Source: G965267425 sp965267425 (GTDB lineage Bacteria; Bacteroidota; Bacteroidia; Flavobacteriales_E; Vicingaceae). Taken from it: 64,000 nt of DNA. The notes beneath the pieces are model-generated. The model worked only from the letters and a program-made list of their open reading frames with translations, had not been told where the DNA came from and made no database searches. Both the position numbers and the translations under genes were made by a program. The stretch is from contig OZ253959.1 of the NCBI GenBank assembly GCA_965267425.1, positions 496,001 to 560,000 on the forward strand, given 5' to 3'. Positions 16,895 to 25,281 of the stretch are shown here, piece by piece (within the stretch, counting starts at the first letter, position 1; the number at the start of each line of letters is the position of its first letter).

Positions 16895-17278
16895 ATGATT
16901 AACTACGTACCCTTTTTAGGCCGATTAGGCCTATCTCTTATCTTTTTATTTAATGGAATTATGAAAGTGTCGGCATTTGATCAAACATGGCACAAAATTG
17001 ATCTTGCAGGCATACCCATGGCGCCAATGGTGTTGGTGTTGGCAATTATGGTTGAATTAGGTTGTGGGATATCTGTATTAATTGGATTCAATGCTCGTGC
17101 AGCTGCTTGGGTCCTATTGCTCTATCTCATTCCAACCACCATTGTGTTTCACGCTTTTTCAGTGGATCACATTGAAATGGATCATCTGTTTAAGAATATT
17201 GCTTTGATAGGTGGTTTGTTATTTGTTGCTCATTTTGGAGCTGGACCGTTAAGTCTTGATGCAAAAAAATTGTGGTAA
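16895..17278 (+). CDS. DoxX-family membrane protein
   Basis: A 127-residue protein with four membrane helices. The DoxX pattern is visible: LGRLGLSLIFLFNGIMKVSAFDQT at the N-terminus, an acidic residue in the second helix (VELGCGISVLIGF), and HLFKNIALIGGLLF before the last helix. DoxX-like proteins are linked to quinone-coupled redox or thiosulfate oxidation, and some (HvfD/TerD type) to MNIO peptide clusters. Here no MNIO gene is adjacent; the cluster is 43 kb away. The function is therefore open. Confidence 0.85.
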   Translation: MINYVPFLGRLGLSLIFLFNGIMKVSAFDQTWHKIDLAGIPMAPMVLVLAIMVELGCGISVLIGFNARAAAWVLLLYLIPTTIVFHAFSVDHIEMDHLFKNIALIGGLLFVAHFGAGPLSLDAKKLW

Positions 17279-17362
17279 GAATATTTGATAATTGCAATTG
17301 GAGCGTACCTTCTATTTGGTTATTTTTACAATAATATCATATAATTGACGTAAGACTTTCGG

Positions 17363-20300
17363 ATGGGAAGGTTTTTTTTTCTCTGTGTTTTTCTGCTTAT
17401 CTCCCAATTGTTTGTAGGACAATTTTACCAAGGTTCTAACTTACAGTTTGGTAAAAACCGTGTGCAATACGATGAATTCGAATGGCAATATTATCGCTTT
17501 GAGAAATTCGAAACGTATTTCTATACAGGTGGTCAACAAATTGCTGAGTACGTTGCTAAATCTGCAGATGAACAAATCAGTGAATTCGAAAAGTACTTTG
17601 ATTTTTACGTTCAGGACAAAATTCAGTTTGTCGTATACAATAAACATTCTCACTTTTTGCAAAGCAATGTTGGACTGGTAGATGAAAAGTCAAATCTGGG
17701 TGGTTACAACAAAGTCATTGGTTCAAAAGTATTCCTGTATTTCAATGGCGATCATGCTGATTTAGAAAGGCAAATAAGAGAAGGTATTGCTCGTATTATC
17801 ATTTATCAATCCATATATGGTGGAAATTGGAGAGATGCTGTTCGTAATTCAACTACGCTTTCACTTCCTTCCTGGTATATAGATGGATTGGTGTCATACA
17901 AAGGTCGAGGTTGGGATTTGCACATTGAAAATCGCGTGAAGGATGGGATACGCTCAGGGAGATATAAGAAGTTTACACGACTTGAAGGTGAAGAGGCCAT
18001 CATTGCAGGTCATTCACTGTGGAATTATGTGTCCAAGACCTATGGTGAAGAAGTGATTCCCAACATTATTTACCTGAGTAAATTGAGTCGTAATATCGAA
18101 AGTGGATTTCTTTTTGTACTTGGAGTGTCTGTGAAGAGATTGATGAAGGAATGGACTGTCTACTATGAAGAACAGTATGCGCTTAGTGATCGCATTGCCG
18201 AAAAATCAGATGATGATCTACGAATAGGAGTGAGGGAGCGAAAGAATAGAGTGTACACACAATTAAAAGTTGACCCTTTGGGAACCAAGTACCTGTACGC
18301 TATGAATCACAGGGGGAAATATAAAGTATACATCTATGACAAGAATACTGGAAAGCGTAAGAAGATTTACAAGCAAGGGTATAAACTTGACAGACCCGTA
18401 GATTATGAATACCCATTATTGGCTTGGCATCCATCTGGAGAAATTTTGGCATTGATTACAGAAAAGAAAGGAGCACTATTGTTGCAATTTTATGAATTGG
18501 AATCAAAGGAATGGACCATTCGCCCTTTGTTCAAACTTGAAAAAATCACGGATTTTGGATATGCCAACAACGGAAGACAGCTGATCTTTTCTGGTATGTA
18601 TGAAGGACAATCGGATATATACCTTTACAATATTCCTGGAAATACGCAGAAGAATCTAACCAATGACATGTACGATGATCTTGATGCAAGATTCATAGAC
18701 AATGACCGAATCGTATTTTCATCAAATCGATCATTGGATTCTCTTTTATTTAATAAGGGTATGATTGATAATGATTCCTTGAACAAAGACTTGTTTGTAT
18801 TTGATGTGAATGAAAAAGGAAACAAGAAATTACAGCGAGTTACAAATACCAAGGACAAAAGTGAAAGGGAGCCGGTAAAAGTTAATGAGTCCATTCAATA
18901 CTTGGCAGAATCGGAAGATGTAATCAATCGATTTTCGGCTGAGTTTGATAGTAGCATTACCGGAATTGATACGTCCATCCACTACCGATATTATTACAAC
19001 AATCGTCTTTTAACGGATTATGCCAGAAATATTCAAGAGCATGATGCGAATAATGACGCGCAACAAAGAACACAAATCATTTATGAGGACGGTCGTTATA
19101 AAATGCTGTTTGGCGACTTGGATGATGATGCTGAAATCATTCTTGATAAAGGTGAAAAGCAGGAAACTAAAAGCAAGGAAAAAAAGAAAGATGTCGAAGA
19201 AGTCACCGTTGATTTTCGCACAATGAATACGAGGCCCATTCCAGATGATTCGTTGAAACCAGAAGAAATTGATGTCAATAATTACACGTTTGATAACAAA
19301 GCCAATTCCAACATTAAAATTGAGAAAAAAGTTATTCGGCTTGGTGAAAAAATAAAGGAAGAGAAATACGAACAGAAAGAATTTGAGCTTTCACAAAGAA
19401 GAAATTATAACCTGGCTTTTTCAAGAGATGAGTCCATTGTACAACTGAACAATACATTTTTGAATGGCGTTTACCAGCCATATAATGGTGGTCCTTTTGT
19501 GGCTCCGGGATTAGGTGGAACCATTTTGTTCGGCATTTCAGACCTATTCGAAGACCACAAGATTTATGGCGGTATTCGATTTTCTGGAAGTAACACGGAA
19601 TATTTAATGGGTTATCAAAACCTGAAAAGAAGGTTGGATAAGGAATACATTGTCAGTCGTAAAAAAACCAGAACCATTGGAGCTACAGCTGCTTCTGATA
19701 TAAAAACATTACAAGGAATATTTTCGGTTAAATGGCCTTTTACTGAGGTAACAAGTGTAAGAGGTGTATTGTCCGTTAGAGATGATAGAAGAATTCCATT
19801 GGCAACCGATTTGATTACATTACAGGAACAATCCGTTGATAATTATTGGGCATCCGTTAAAGGAGCTTATGTTTTTGACAACATTATTCCTAAAGTGGTT
19901 AATATCAATTACGGACTTCGATTTAAAATATTTGCTGAATACTATCGTGAATTGAATCTGACTGAATCCGAATTGTATGTGGTGGGTGCAGATTTCAGGC
20001 ATTACCAAAAGATTCATAGAGAAATCATTTGGGTTAACCGCGTTGCCGGAAGTTCATCGTTTGGGCCAAGTAAACTGGTGTACTACCTCGGTGGTGTTGA
20101 TGATTGGTGGGGAGGTAATAAATTTGACTTTGATCAACCCATTGATGATACACAAGGGTATCGATTCCAAACCATTGGAACGAACATGAGAGGATTCCAA
20201 CAGAACATTCGAAATGGAAACAGCTTTGCTGTGTACAACACTGAATTGCGAATCCCCGTATTCAAATATTTCATTCGAACACCAATTAAATCGCAGTTAA

Positions 20301-20578
20301 TTTCCAACTTCCAGGTAGTTGGTTTCGGTGATGTTGGTACCGCCTGGACTGGGCCAAACCCTTATTCCGAAGAAAATTCTTTCAACACAGACGAAATTGA
20401 AAATGGCCCCATAAACATTGTCTTAAAAAATACTTCAGAGCCCATAGTTGCCGGATATGGTTTTGGTTTGCGAACAATGCTTCTTGGATATTTCATCCGT
20501 TTGGATTGGGCATGGGGCGTTCAAGATCAGGTAATTCAGGATCGAATTTTTTATTTTAGCCTGAGTTTAGATATCTGA
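17363..20578 (+). CDS. Large conserved Bacteroidota surface protein: peptidase-like, TolB-type propeller and C-terminal barrel
   Basis: A 1071-residue protein with a signal peptide (FFFLCVFLLISQLFVGQ, 4-20). Residues about 30-280 resemble the inactive or MA-type zinc peptidase region of a family often labelled TolB-like translocation protein in Flavobacteriia. I see no HExxH motif. Residues about 290-480 contain TolB/PD40-type beta-propeller repeats (YLYAMNHRGKYKVYIYD, LIFSGMYEGQSDIYLYN, IVFSSNRSLDSL). A charged Lys/Glu-rich linker lies near 590-690. The last 350 residues look like an outer membrane barrel that ends in an alternating aromatic strand (IFYFSLSLDI). The role is unknown. The next gene starts one base after its stop. 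Confidence 0.7.
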   Translation: MGRFFFLCVFLLISQLFVGQFYQGSNLQFGKNRVQYDEFEWQYYRFEKFETYFYTGGQQIAEYVAKSADEQISEFEKYFDFYVQDKIQFVVYNKHSHFLQSNVGLVDEKSNLGGYNKVIGSKVFLYFNGDHADLERQIREGIARIIIYQSIYGGNWRDAVRNSTTLSLPSWYIDGLVSYKGRGWDLHIENRVKDGIRSGRYKKFTRLEGEEAIIAGHSLWNYVSKTYGEEVIPNIIYLSKLSRNIESGFLFVLGVSVKRLMKEWTVYYEEQYALSDRIAEKSDDDLRIGVRERKNRVYTQLKVDPLGTKYLYAMNHRGKYKVYIYDKNTGKRKKIYKQGYKLDRPVDYEYPLLAWHPSGEILALITEKKGALLLQFYELESKEWTIRPLFKLEKITDFGYANNGRQLIFSGMYEGQSDIYLYNIPGNTQKNLTNDMYDDLDARFIDNDRIVFSSNRSLDSLLFNKGMIDNDSLNKDLFVFDVNEKGNKKLQRVTNTKDKSEREPVKVNESIQYLAESEDVINRFSAEFDSSITGIDTSIHYRYYYNNRLLTDYARNIQEHDANNDAQQRTQIIYEDGRYKMLFGDLDDDAEIILDKGEKQETKSKEKKKDVEEVTVDFRTMNTRPIPDDSLKPEEIDVNNYTFDNKANSNIKIEKKVIRLGEKIKEEKYEQKEFELSQRRNYNLAFSRDESIVQLNNTFLNGVYQPYNGGPFVAPGLGGTILFGISDLFEDHKIYGGIRFSGSNTEYLMGYQNLKRRLDKEYIVSRKKTRTIGATAASDIKTLQGIFSVKWPFTEVTSVRGVLSVRDDRRIPLATDLITLQEQSVDNYWASVKGAYVFDNIIPKVVNINYGLRFKIFAEYYRELNLTESELYVVGADFRHYQKIHREIIWVNRVAGSSSFGPSKLVYYLGGVDDWWGGNKFDFDQPIDDTQGYRFQTIGTNMRGFQQNIRNGNSFAVYNTELRIPVFKYFIRTPIKSQLISNFQVVGFGDVGTAWTGPNPYSEENSFNTDEIENGPINIVLKNTSEPIVAGYGFGLRTMLLGYFIRLDWAWGVQDQVIQDRIFYFSLSLDI

Positions 20579-20579
20579 T

Positions 20580-20951
20580 ATGACTGTAATGGAATCCCTC
20601 GGACTTATTATTATTGGTGTTTCCGCTGGTGTATTGAGCGGAATGTTTGGCGTGGGAGGTGGTGTTATCATTGTTCCATCACTTGTGCTGCTGTTAGGGA
20701 TGTCACATCATGAAGCCCAGGGAACAAGTCTTGGATTGATGTTGTTACCCATTGGAATTCTGGCCGCTTACAATTATTATAAAACAGGAAACCTCGATGT
20801 TCGAGCTGGATTGATAATTGCCCTTGCTTTTGTTTTTGGTGGTTACCTAGGTTCGAAAATGGCCCTGAGTATAGATGAAGTATTACTAAAAAGGTTGTTC
20901 GGAATATTTATGATAATTGTTGCACTCAAATTGATTTTTACAAGACAATGA
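20580..20951 (+). CDS. Single-repeat TauE/SafE-family membrane transporter
   Basis: A 123-residue protein with four membrane helices and the TauE/SafE (former DUF81) repeat motif: VSAGVLSGMFGVGGGVIIVPSLVLLLG at 14-40, then HEAQGTSLGLMLLPIG. Canonical TauE/SafE proteins have two such repeats in about 250 residues. One-repeat versions are common in Bacteroidota and are presumed to dimerise. The substrate, possibly an organic sulfonate or another anion, is unknown. The gene is tightly coupled: one base after the upstream stop and a 4-bp overlap with the amidohydrolase. Confidence 0.8.
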   Translation: MTVMESLGLIIIGVSAGVLSGMFGVGGGVIIVPSLVLLLGMSHHEAQGTSLGLMLLPIGILAAYNYYKTGNLDVRAGLIIALAFVFGGYLGSKMALSIDEVLLKRLFGIFMIIVALKLIFTRQ

Positions 20952-22147
20952 GTGATGTAATAGATAAAATTCGGGCCTTGGCAAATGAGAAGTTTGTGGA
21001 TATCCAGCGGATACGCAGACACATGCATATGAATCCTGAGCTTTCCTTTAACGAGCATCAAACCTCAACATTCATTTGTGGTGAACTCGATGCGTTGGGA
21101 ATTGAATATAAGACTGGATATGTAGAAACTGGAATTGTGGGACATATTCAGGGAAATCAGTCGTCAGATAAGGTGATTGCGCTTCGGGCAGACATTGATG
21201 CGTTGCCTATCATTGAACAAAACGATGTTCCTTATAAGTCTAAAAATGAAGGTGTTATGCATGCATGCGGACATGATGTGCACACGTCATCTTTGTTAGG
21301 AGCCGCTATGATTCTAAATGAATTAAAAGGAGAATTTGGAGGACGAATCAAACTTGTTTTTCAACCCGCAGAGGAAAAATTACCCGGAGGAGCGTCATTG
21401 ATGATCAAAGAAGGAGCGTTAAAGAATCCGGATGCTGAGCAGATTTTTGGACAACATGTATTTCCTGAATTGGAAGTTGGAAAAGTTGGGTTCAGAGGAG
21501 GTTATTACATGGCAAGCACAGATGAGATTTTCATACATATTAACGGAAAAGGTGGACATGCAGCATTGCCACATCGATGCACCGATACCGTTTTGTTGGC
21601 ATCCAAATTAATTGTTGCCATGCAGGAAGTTCCTTCCAGAAGAGCCAACCCGACTATTCCTACGGTATTGAGTTTTGGTAAAATCGAAGCCCTGGGAGCT
21701 ACCAACATTATTCCAAATGATGTTAAAATTGAAGGTACGTTTCGAACCATGGACGAGCAATGGCGTTCTGAGGCCCATGAGCACATTCAAAACATTGCAA
21801 AAAATTTAGCAGAAGATTTCGGTGCCACGATAGATGTGAATATCGTTAAGGGGTATCCTGTGTTGCAAAATGATGTTGAATTGACAAACAAAGCCAAAGA
21901 AAGAGCAATTGCTTATTTGGGAAATGACAATGTCATTGATTTGGATTTGAGAATGACAGCTGAAGATTTTGCCTATTATTCTCAGGTTATGCCCGCTTGT
22001 TTCTATCGATTGGGAACAAGAAATGAAATAGAAGGAATTACGTCAAATTTGCATACGCCCACCTTTGATGTAGACGAAGAATCGTTAAAGATTGGAGCTG
22101 GACTCATGGCCTGGATGGCCATAAGTCAACTCCGGGAATCTATTTAG
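20948..22147 (+). CDS. M20-family amidohydrolase (N-acyl amino acid/peptide hydrolase)
   Basis: Zinc or manganese-dependent hydrolase of the M20D subgroup (IAA-amino acid/hippurate hydrolase and N-acetyldiaminopimelate deacetylase relatives). The 399 residues contain RRHMHMNPELSF near the N-terminus, RADIDALPI, the metal motif MHACGHDVHTSSLLG (about 103-117), PAEEKLPGGA with the catalytic Glu pair, FGQHV, and the dimerisation-domain motif GKGGHAALPH. All expected metal ligands are present. The acyl substrate is not predictable. The start overlaps the TauE-like gene by 4 bp (ATGA), so the two are probably co-translated. Confidence 0.9.
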   Translation: MSDVIDKIRALANEKFVDIQRIRRHMHMNPELSFNEHQTSTFICGELDALGIEYKTGYVETGIVGHIQGNQSSDKVIALRADIDALPIIEQNDVPYKSKNEGVMHACGHDVHTSSLLGAAMILNELKGEFGGRIKLVFQPAEEKLPGGASLMIKEGALKNPDAEQIFGQHVFPELEVGKVGFRGGYYMASTDEIFIHINGKGGHAALPHRCTDTVLLASKLIVAMQEVPSRRANPTIPTVLSFGKIEALGATNIIPNDVKIEGTFRTMDEQWRSEAHEHIQNIAKNLAEDFGATIDVNIVKGYPVLQNDVELTNKAKERAIAYLGNDNVIDLDLRMTAEDFAYYSQVMPACFYRLGTRNEIEGITSNLHTPTFDVDEESLKIGAGLMAWMAISQLRESI

Positions 22148-22803
22148 AATTTTCCAAATTTCAGCACCACACCTGCTGAAAATCCATCAAGCATGTCACT
22201 TGAAGTATTGGGTAACTCAAGGTCTGCAGTATATCTGTAGTTGACACCAATACCAAATCGAAAATATTTGATGACATTGGCTTCGATTTCAATACCAGGT
22301 TCCACCACAAAAAAGGCATCGGAATAAAAAGAATCTCGATAAAATTCATCATCGAAATCCACACCTCGCGATCTTCTCAACTCAGAGTATGATACACCAC
22401 CGGCTCCTACCAATACTGGAATTGAAACGTGAATGGGGGATTTTGGAAACAAGATTCCTTCAAATAATAATCCACCGTATCCACCGTACAATTGACCTTT
22501 GTTGTCATCAAAGATATTATCGTATTGAGGGGCATTGGCAATGCCATAACCTCCCAATCCGATTACCATGGAGTGATTGATGATCCAACCTCCACGACCT
22601 CCAATTAAAATGGCCGACTTATCTTGAATTTCTGTTAAATAAATGGATGCGGCTCCATAACCACCGTGTTTTACTTCACCTGATCCAAAGATGGTTTTGA
22701 TCTCATCTTCACCAGAGCCTTTTGCAGCGCTTGAGTCAGTTTGAGCTTTTGTTGCCACAGCAAAGAACAAAATTGCTGCTAATGAAATTGATTGTAGTTT
22801 CAT
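22144..22803 (-). CDS. Secreted Gly-rich beta-barrel-like hypothetical protein
   Basis: 219 residues with a signal peptide (SISLAAILFFAVATKAQ, 5-21). The rest is rich in Gly, Tyr and alternating hydrophobics (GGYGAASIYLTEI, LIGGRGGWIINHSMVIGLGGYG, FRFGIGVNYRY), ending GFSAGVVLKFGKF. That is the look of a small outer membrane beta-barrel or a barrel-associated surface protein. I do not recognise a named family. It follows recQ on the same strand with a 71-bp gap and overlaps the convergent amidohydrolase stop by 4 bp. Confidence 0.6.
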   Translation of the reverse strand: MKLQSISLAAILFFAVATKAQTDSSAAKGSGEDEIKTIFGSGEVKHGGYGAASIYLTEIQDKSAILIGGRGGWIINHSMVIGLGGYGIANAPQYDNIFDDNKGQLYGGYGGLLFEGILFPKSPIHVSIPVLVGAGGVSYSELRRSRGVDFDDEFYRDSFYSDAFFVVEPGIEIEANVIKYFRFGIGVNYRYTADLELPNTSSDMLDGFSAGVVLKFGKF

Positions 22804-22874
22804 GAATTAGAGTTTTGTTTTCTATAATTAACATCCGCCATTATGGCCTTTCATAATAACGACACTCTAATCAA

Positions 22875-25070
22875 TTAATTCCCTACCTCTGACAGAAATT
22901 TTATTCGCATTAATCGCAATTCCTCCTCAGAGTAGGCATTGTCAAACTCTTCTATAGCATCTTGAAGGGAGTCTGTTTCACTATCTTTAAAATAATCGAT
23001 GATTTCTTCCTGATAATCCTTGTCTAATAAATTATCGATCAAGTAATCTACATTTACCCGGGTACCAGAAGCAACTATACGTTCAATTTCGCAGAAAATA
23101 TCATCTGATTCTTTGCCCTTAGAACGCGCAATGTCCTCAATGGACATTTTGCGATCAATGCTTTGAATAACAAATACTTTTAACCCGGATTTGTTGACCA
23201 CAGATTTCACCGCCAGGTCAAAAGGTCTTTCAATTTCATTGTCCTTGACGTATTTGGTAATGAGTTCGATGAACTTTTCACCATACTTTTTGGCCTTACC
23301 CTGACCAACACCTACAATATTGGTCATTTCTTCCATGTTCACGGGATACCTGGTTGCCATGTCTTCCAATGAAGGATCTTGAAAGATGATATAAGGAGGA
23401 AGAGAAAGACCTTTGGCTACATCTTTTCTCAAATCTTTCAACATTTGAAATAAAGTATTGTCAGCGGCACCACTGCTTTTACCACCAGCAACAGGTGCGC
23501 CTTCTTCAACATCTTCGTCGTATGTGTGTGGTTTTACCAGCATTACGGAATATGGGGATGCTAAGAAATTTCTTCCTTCAGGACTTACTTTAATCACACC
23601 ATAATTTTCAATTTCCTTAATGATATGTCCTGATATAATACATTGGCGAATGACCGCTTCCCAATACTTATTGTCCTTTTCTTCAGCTTCTCCTTTTCCG
23701 AAAAATGAATGGGAAGAATGTTTATACGTTTTAACTTCTGGAATTTCATTACCGGCTATGAAATTTGCCAAGTACTTCGCCTTGAATTTTTCCTTCAATT
23801 CAATAATGGTGGAAAGAAGAATTTCAATGTCATCTTTCCCTTCAAACTGTTCTTTGGGTTGAGTGCAATTGTCGCACTTATTGCATTCAGAAACGTCAAA
23901 AGGTTCACCGAAATAATTCAACAATTGTTTTCTTCTGCACACGGCAGTTTCGGCATAAGAAACCGTTTCGAAAATCAACTGCTTTCCAATTTCCTGTTCT
24001 GAAACAGGTTTTCCGTTCAAAAACTTTTCTAGTTTTTCAACATCCTTATAACTATAGAAAGCAAGGCAAATTCCTTCTCCGCCATCTCTTCCAGCCCTAC
24101 CTGTCTCTTGATAATAACCTTCCAGACTTTTTGGAATATCATGATGTATGACAAATCGAACATCAGGTTTATCTATACCCATTCCAAAAGCAATGGTAGC
24201 CACAATGACATCTACTTCTTCCATCAAGAACATATCTTGGTGTTTTGCTCGTGTATTGGCATCCATACCCGCATGATAGGGCAAAGCTTTGATACCATTT
24301 ATTTGCAATGTTTCACCAAGCTCTTCCACTTTCTTACGACTCAGGCAATAGATGATTCCGGATTTACCTGGATGTCTTTGTATGAATTTGATGATCTCCT
24401 TTTTGACATTTGATTTTGGCCGTACTTCATAGTACAAATTGGGTCTGTTAAAAGAAGATTTGAACAAGCTTGCGCTTGTCATACCCAGATTTTTTTGAAT
24501 GTCTTGTTGAACTTTTGGTGTAGCTGTGGCAGTTAACGCTATAATAGGCACCCTGTCAATGGCTTCAATGATGTCTCGTAACCTTCTATATTCAGGTCTG
24601 AAATCATGCCCCCATTCGGAAATACAATGCGCTTCATCAATAGCAAAAAATGAAATTTTGGTTTGCTTAAAGAAATCAATGTTTTCCTGTTTGGTAAGTG
24701 ATTCAGGAGCTACATACAACAATTTCGTATTTCCAGCGAGAACATCTTCTTTGACTCTTGTTATTTCAGATTTGTTCAAAGAAGAATTTAAGAAGTGAGC
24801 TATCCCAGGATGATCTCCAAAACTTCGCAAAGCATCAACCTGGTTTTTCATTAAAGCTATCAATGGTGAAACTACAATGGCTGTCCCCTCACACATCATG
24901 GCAGGTAATTGGTAGCAGAGAGATTTTCCACCTCCAGTAGGCATGATTACAAATACATCATTTCCTTCCAGTAAACTTTCTATGACTTCATTTTGCGCCC
25001 CTTTGAATTTGTCAAATCCAAAATACTTTTTGAGAAAAACCAAAGGAGAATCATGAGTGGCTATATTCAT
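22875..25070 (-). CDS. recQ: ATP-dependent DNA helicase RecQ
   Basis: 3'-5' superfamily 2 helicase for recombination and repair. About 731 residues. Walker A is MPTGGGKSLCYQLPA (about 38-52), the DEAH box is IDEAHCISEWGHDFRPEY (about 140-157), motif VI is QETGRAGRDG, the zinc-binding cluster is in CRRKQLLNYFGE to CNKCDNC (about 370-395), then the winged helix and an HRDC domain (about 530-610). An extra C-terminal segment of about 100 residues is usual in Bacteroidota RecQ. The frame also allows a TTG at 25076; the ATG at 25070 is preferred. Confidence 0.96.
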   Translation of the reverse strand: MNIATHDSPLVFLKKYFGFDKFKGAQNEVIESLLEGNDVFVIMPTGGGKSLCYQLPAMMCEGTAIVVSPLIALMKNQVDALRSFGDHPGIAHFLNSSLNKSEITRVKEDVLAGNTKLLYVAPESLTKQENIDFFKQTKISFFAIDEAHCISEWGHDFRPEYRRLRDIIEAIDRVPIIALTATATPKVQQDIQKNLGMTSASLFKSSFNRPNLYYEVRPKSNVKKEIIKFIQRHPGKSGIIYCLSRKKVEELGETLQINGIKALPYHAGMDANTRAKHQDMFLMEEVDVIVATIAFGMGIDKPDVRFVIHHDIPKSLEGYYQETGRAGRDGGEGICLAFYSYKDVEKLEKFLNGKPVSEQEIGKQLIFETVSYAETAVCRRKQLLNYFGEPFDVSECNKCDNCTQPKEQFEGKDDIEILLSTIIELKEKFKAKYLANFIAGNEIPEVKTYKHSSHSFFGKGEAEEKDNKYWEAVIRQCIISGHIIKEIENYGVIKVSPEGRNFLASPYSVMLVKPHTYDEDVEEGAPVAGGKSSGAADNTLFQMLKDLRKDVAKGLSLPPYIIFQDPSLEDMATRYPVNMEEMTNIVGVGQGKAKKYGEKFIELITKYVKDNEIERPFDLAVKSVVNKSGLKVFVIQSIDRKMSIEDIARSKGKESDDIFCEIERIVASGTRVNVDYLIDNLLDKDYQEEIIDYFKDSETDSLQDAIEEFDNAYSEEELRLMRIKFLSEVGN

Positions 25071-25110
25071 ATTCAATGCAAACGATAATTAAAAAAAATG
25101 CCTAGTAAAA

Positions 25111-25133
25111 AGATACGCTATTTATCGGTATCT
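25111..25133 (-). other. Small hairpin with T-run in the recQ upstream region
   Basis: AGATAC and GTATCT arms (6 bp, 11-base loop) are followed on the minus strand by TTTTT. It resembles a weak intrinsic terminator located in the presumed recQ leader, where no leftward gene lies upstream. It may be an attenuator or simply chance. The rest of the 25077-25281 gap is AT-rich with no convincing gene. Confidence 0.25.
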
Positions 25134-25281
25134 GAAAAGAAAAAAACAAAAATATATGGGTTTTAAAAGGAAAGTAAATTTCGTCTTTTTTTTGTTTAGA
25201 TCGTTCAAAATCAGAGGTCTTTTTTTAAAAAGCTTTCAAATTTTTTTGAATTACCTTAGACCGGCATAAGTATAGGTTTCC

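Noticed and set aside
16895..17278. DoxX gene as a member of the MNIO pathway
   Set aside because: It is 43 kb from the cluster with no shared signal; only a trans role could be proposed, and nothing in the sequence shows it.
20580..20951. Half-size TauE/SafE gene as a truncated pseudogene
   Set aside because: The frame is intact, coupled on both sides, and one-repeat forms are common in this phylum, so a functional short gene is the simpler reading.
22840..22857. ATTATG/CATAAT inverted repeat after recQ as a terminator
   Set aside because: Weak AT stem with no T-run on the relevant strand.
25098..25166. 22-codon ATG frame (MPSKKIRYLSVSEKKK) upstream of the GT-C-like gene
   Set aside because: Very short, in an AT-rich spacer, no recognisable pattern, and it overlaps the hairpin at 25111-25133; not enough to call a gene.
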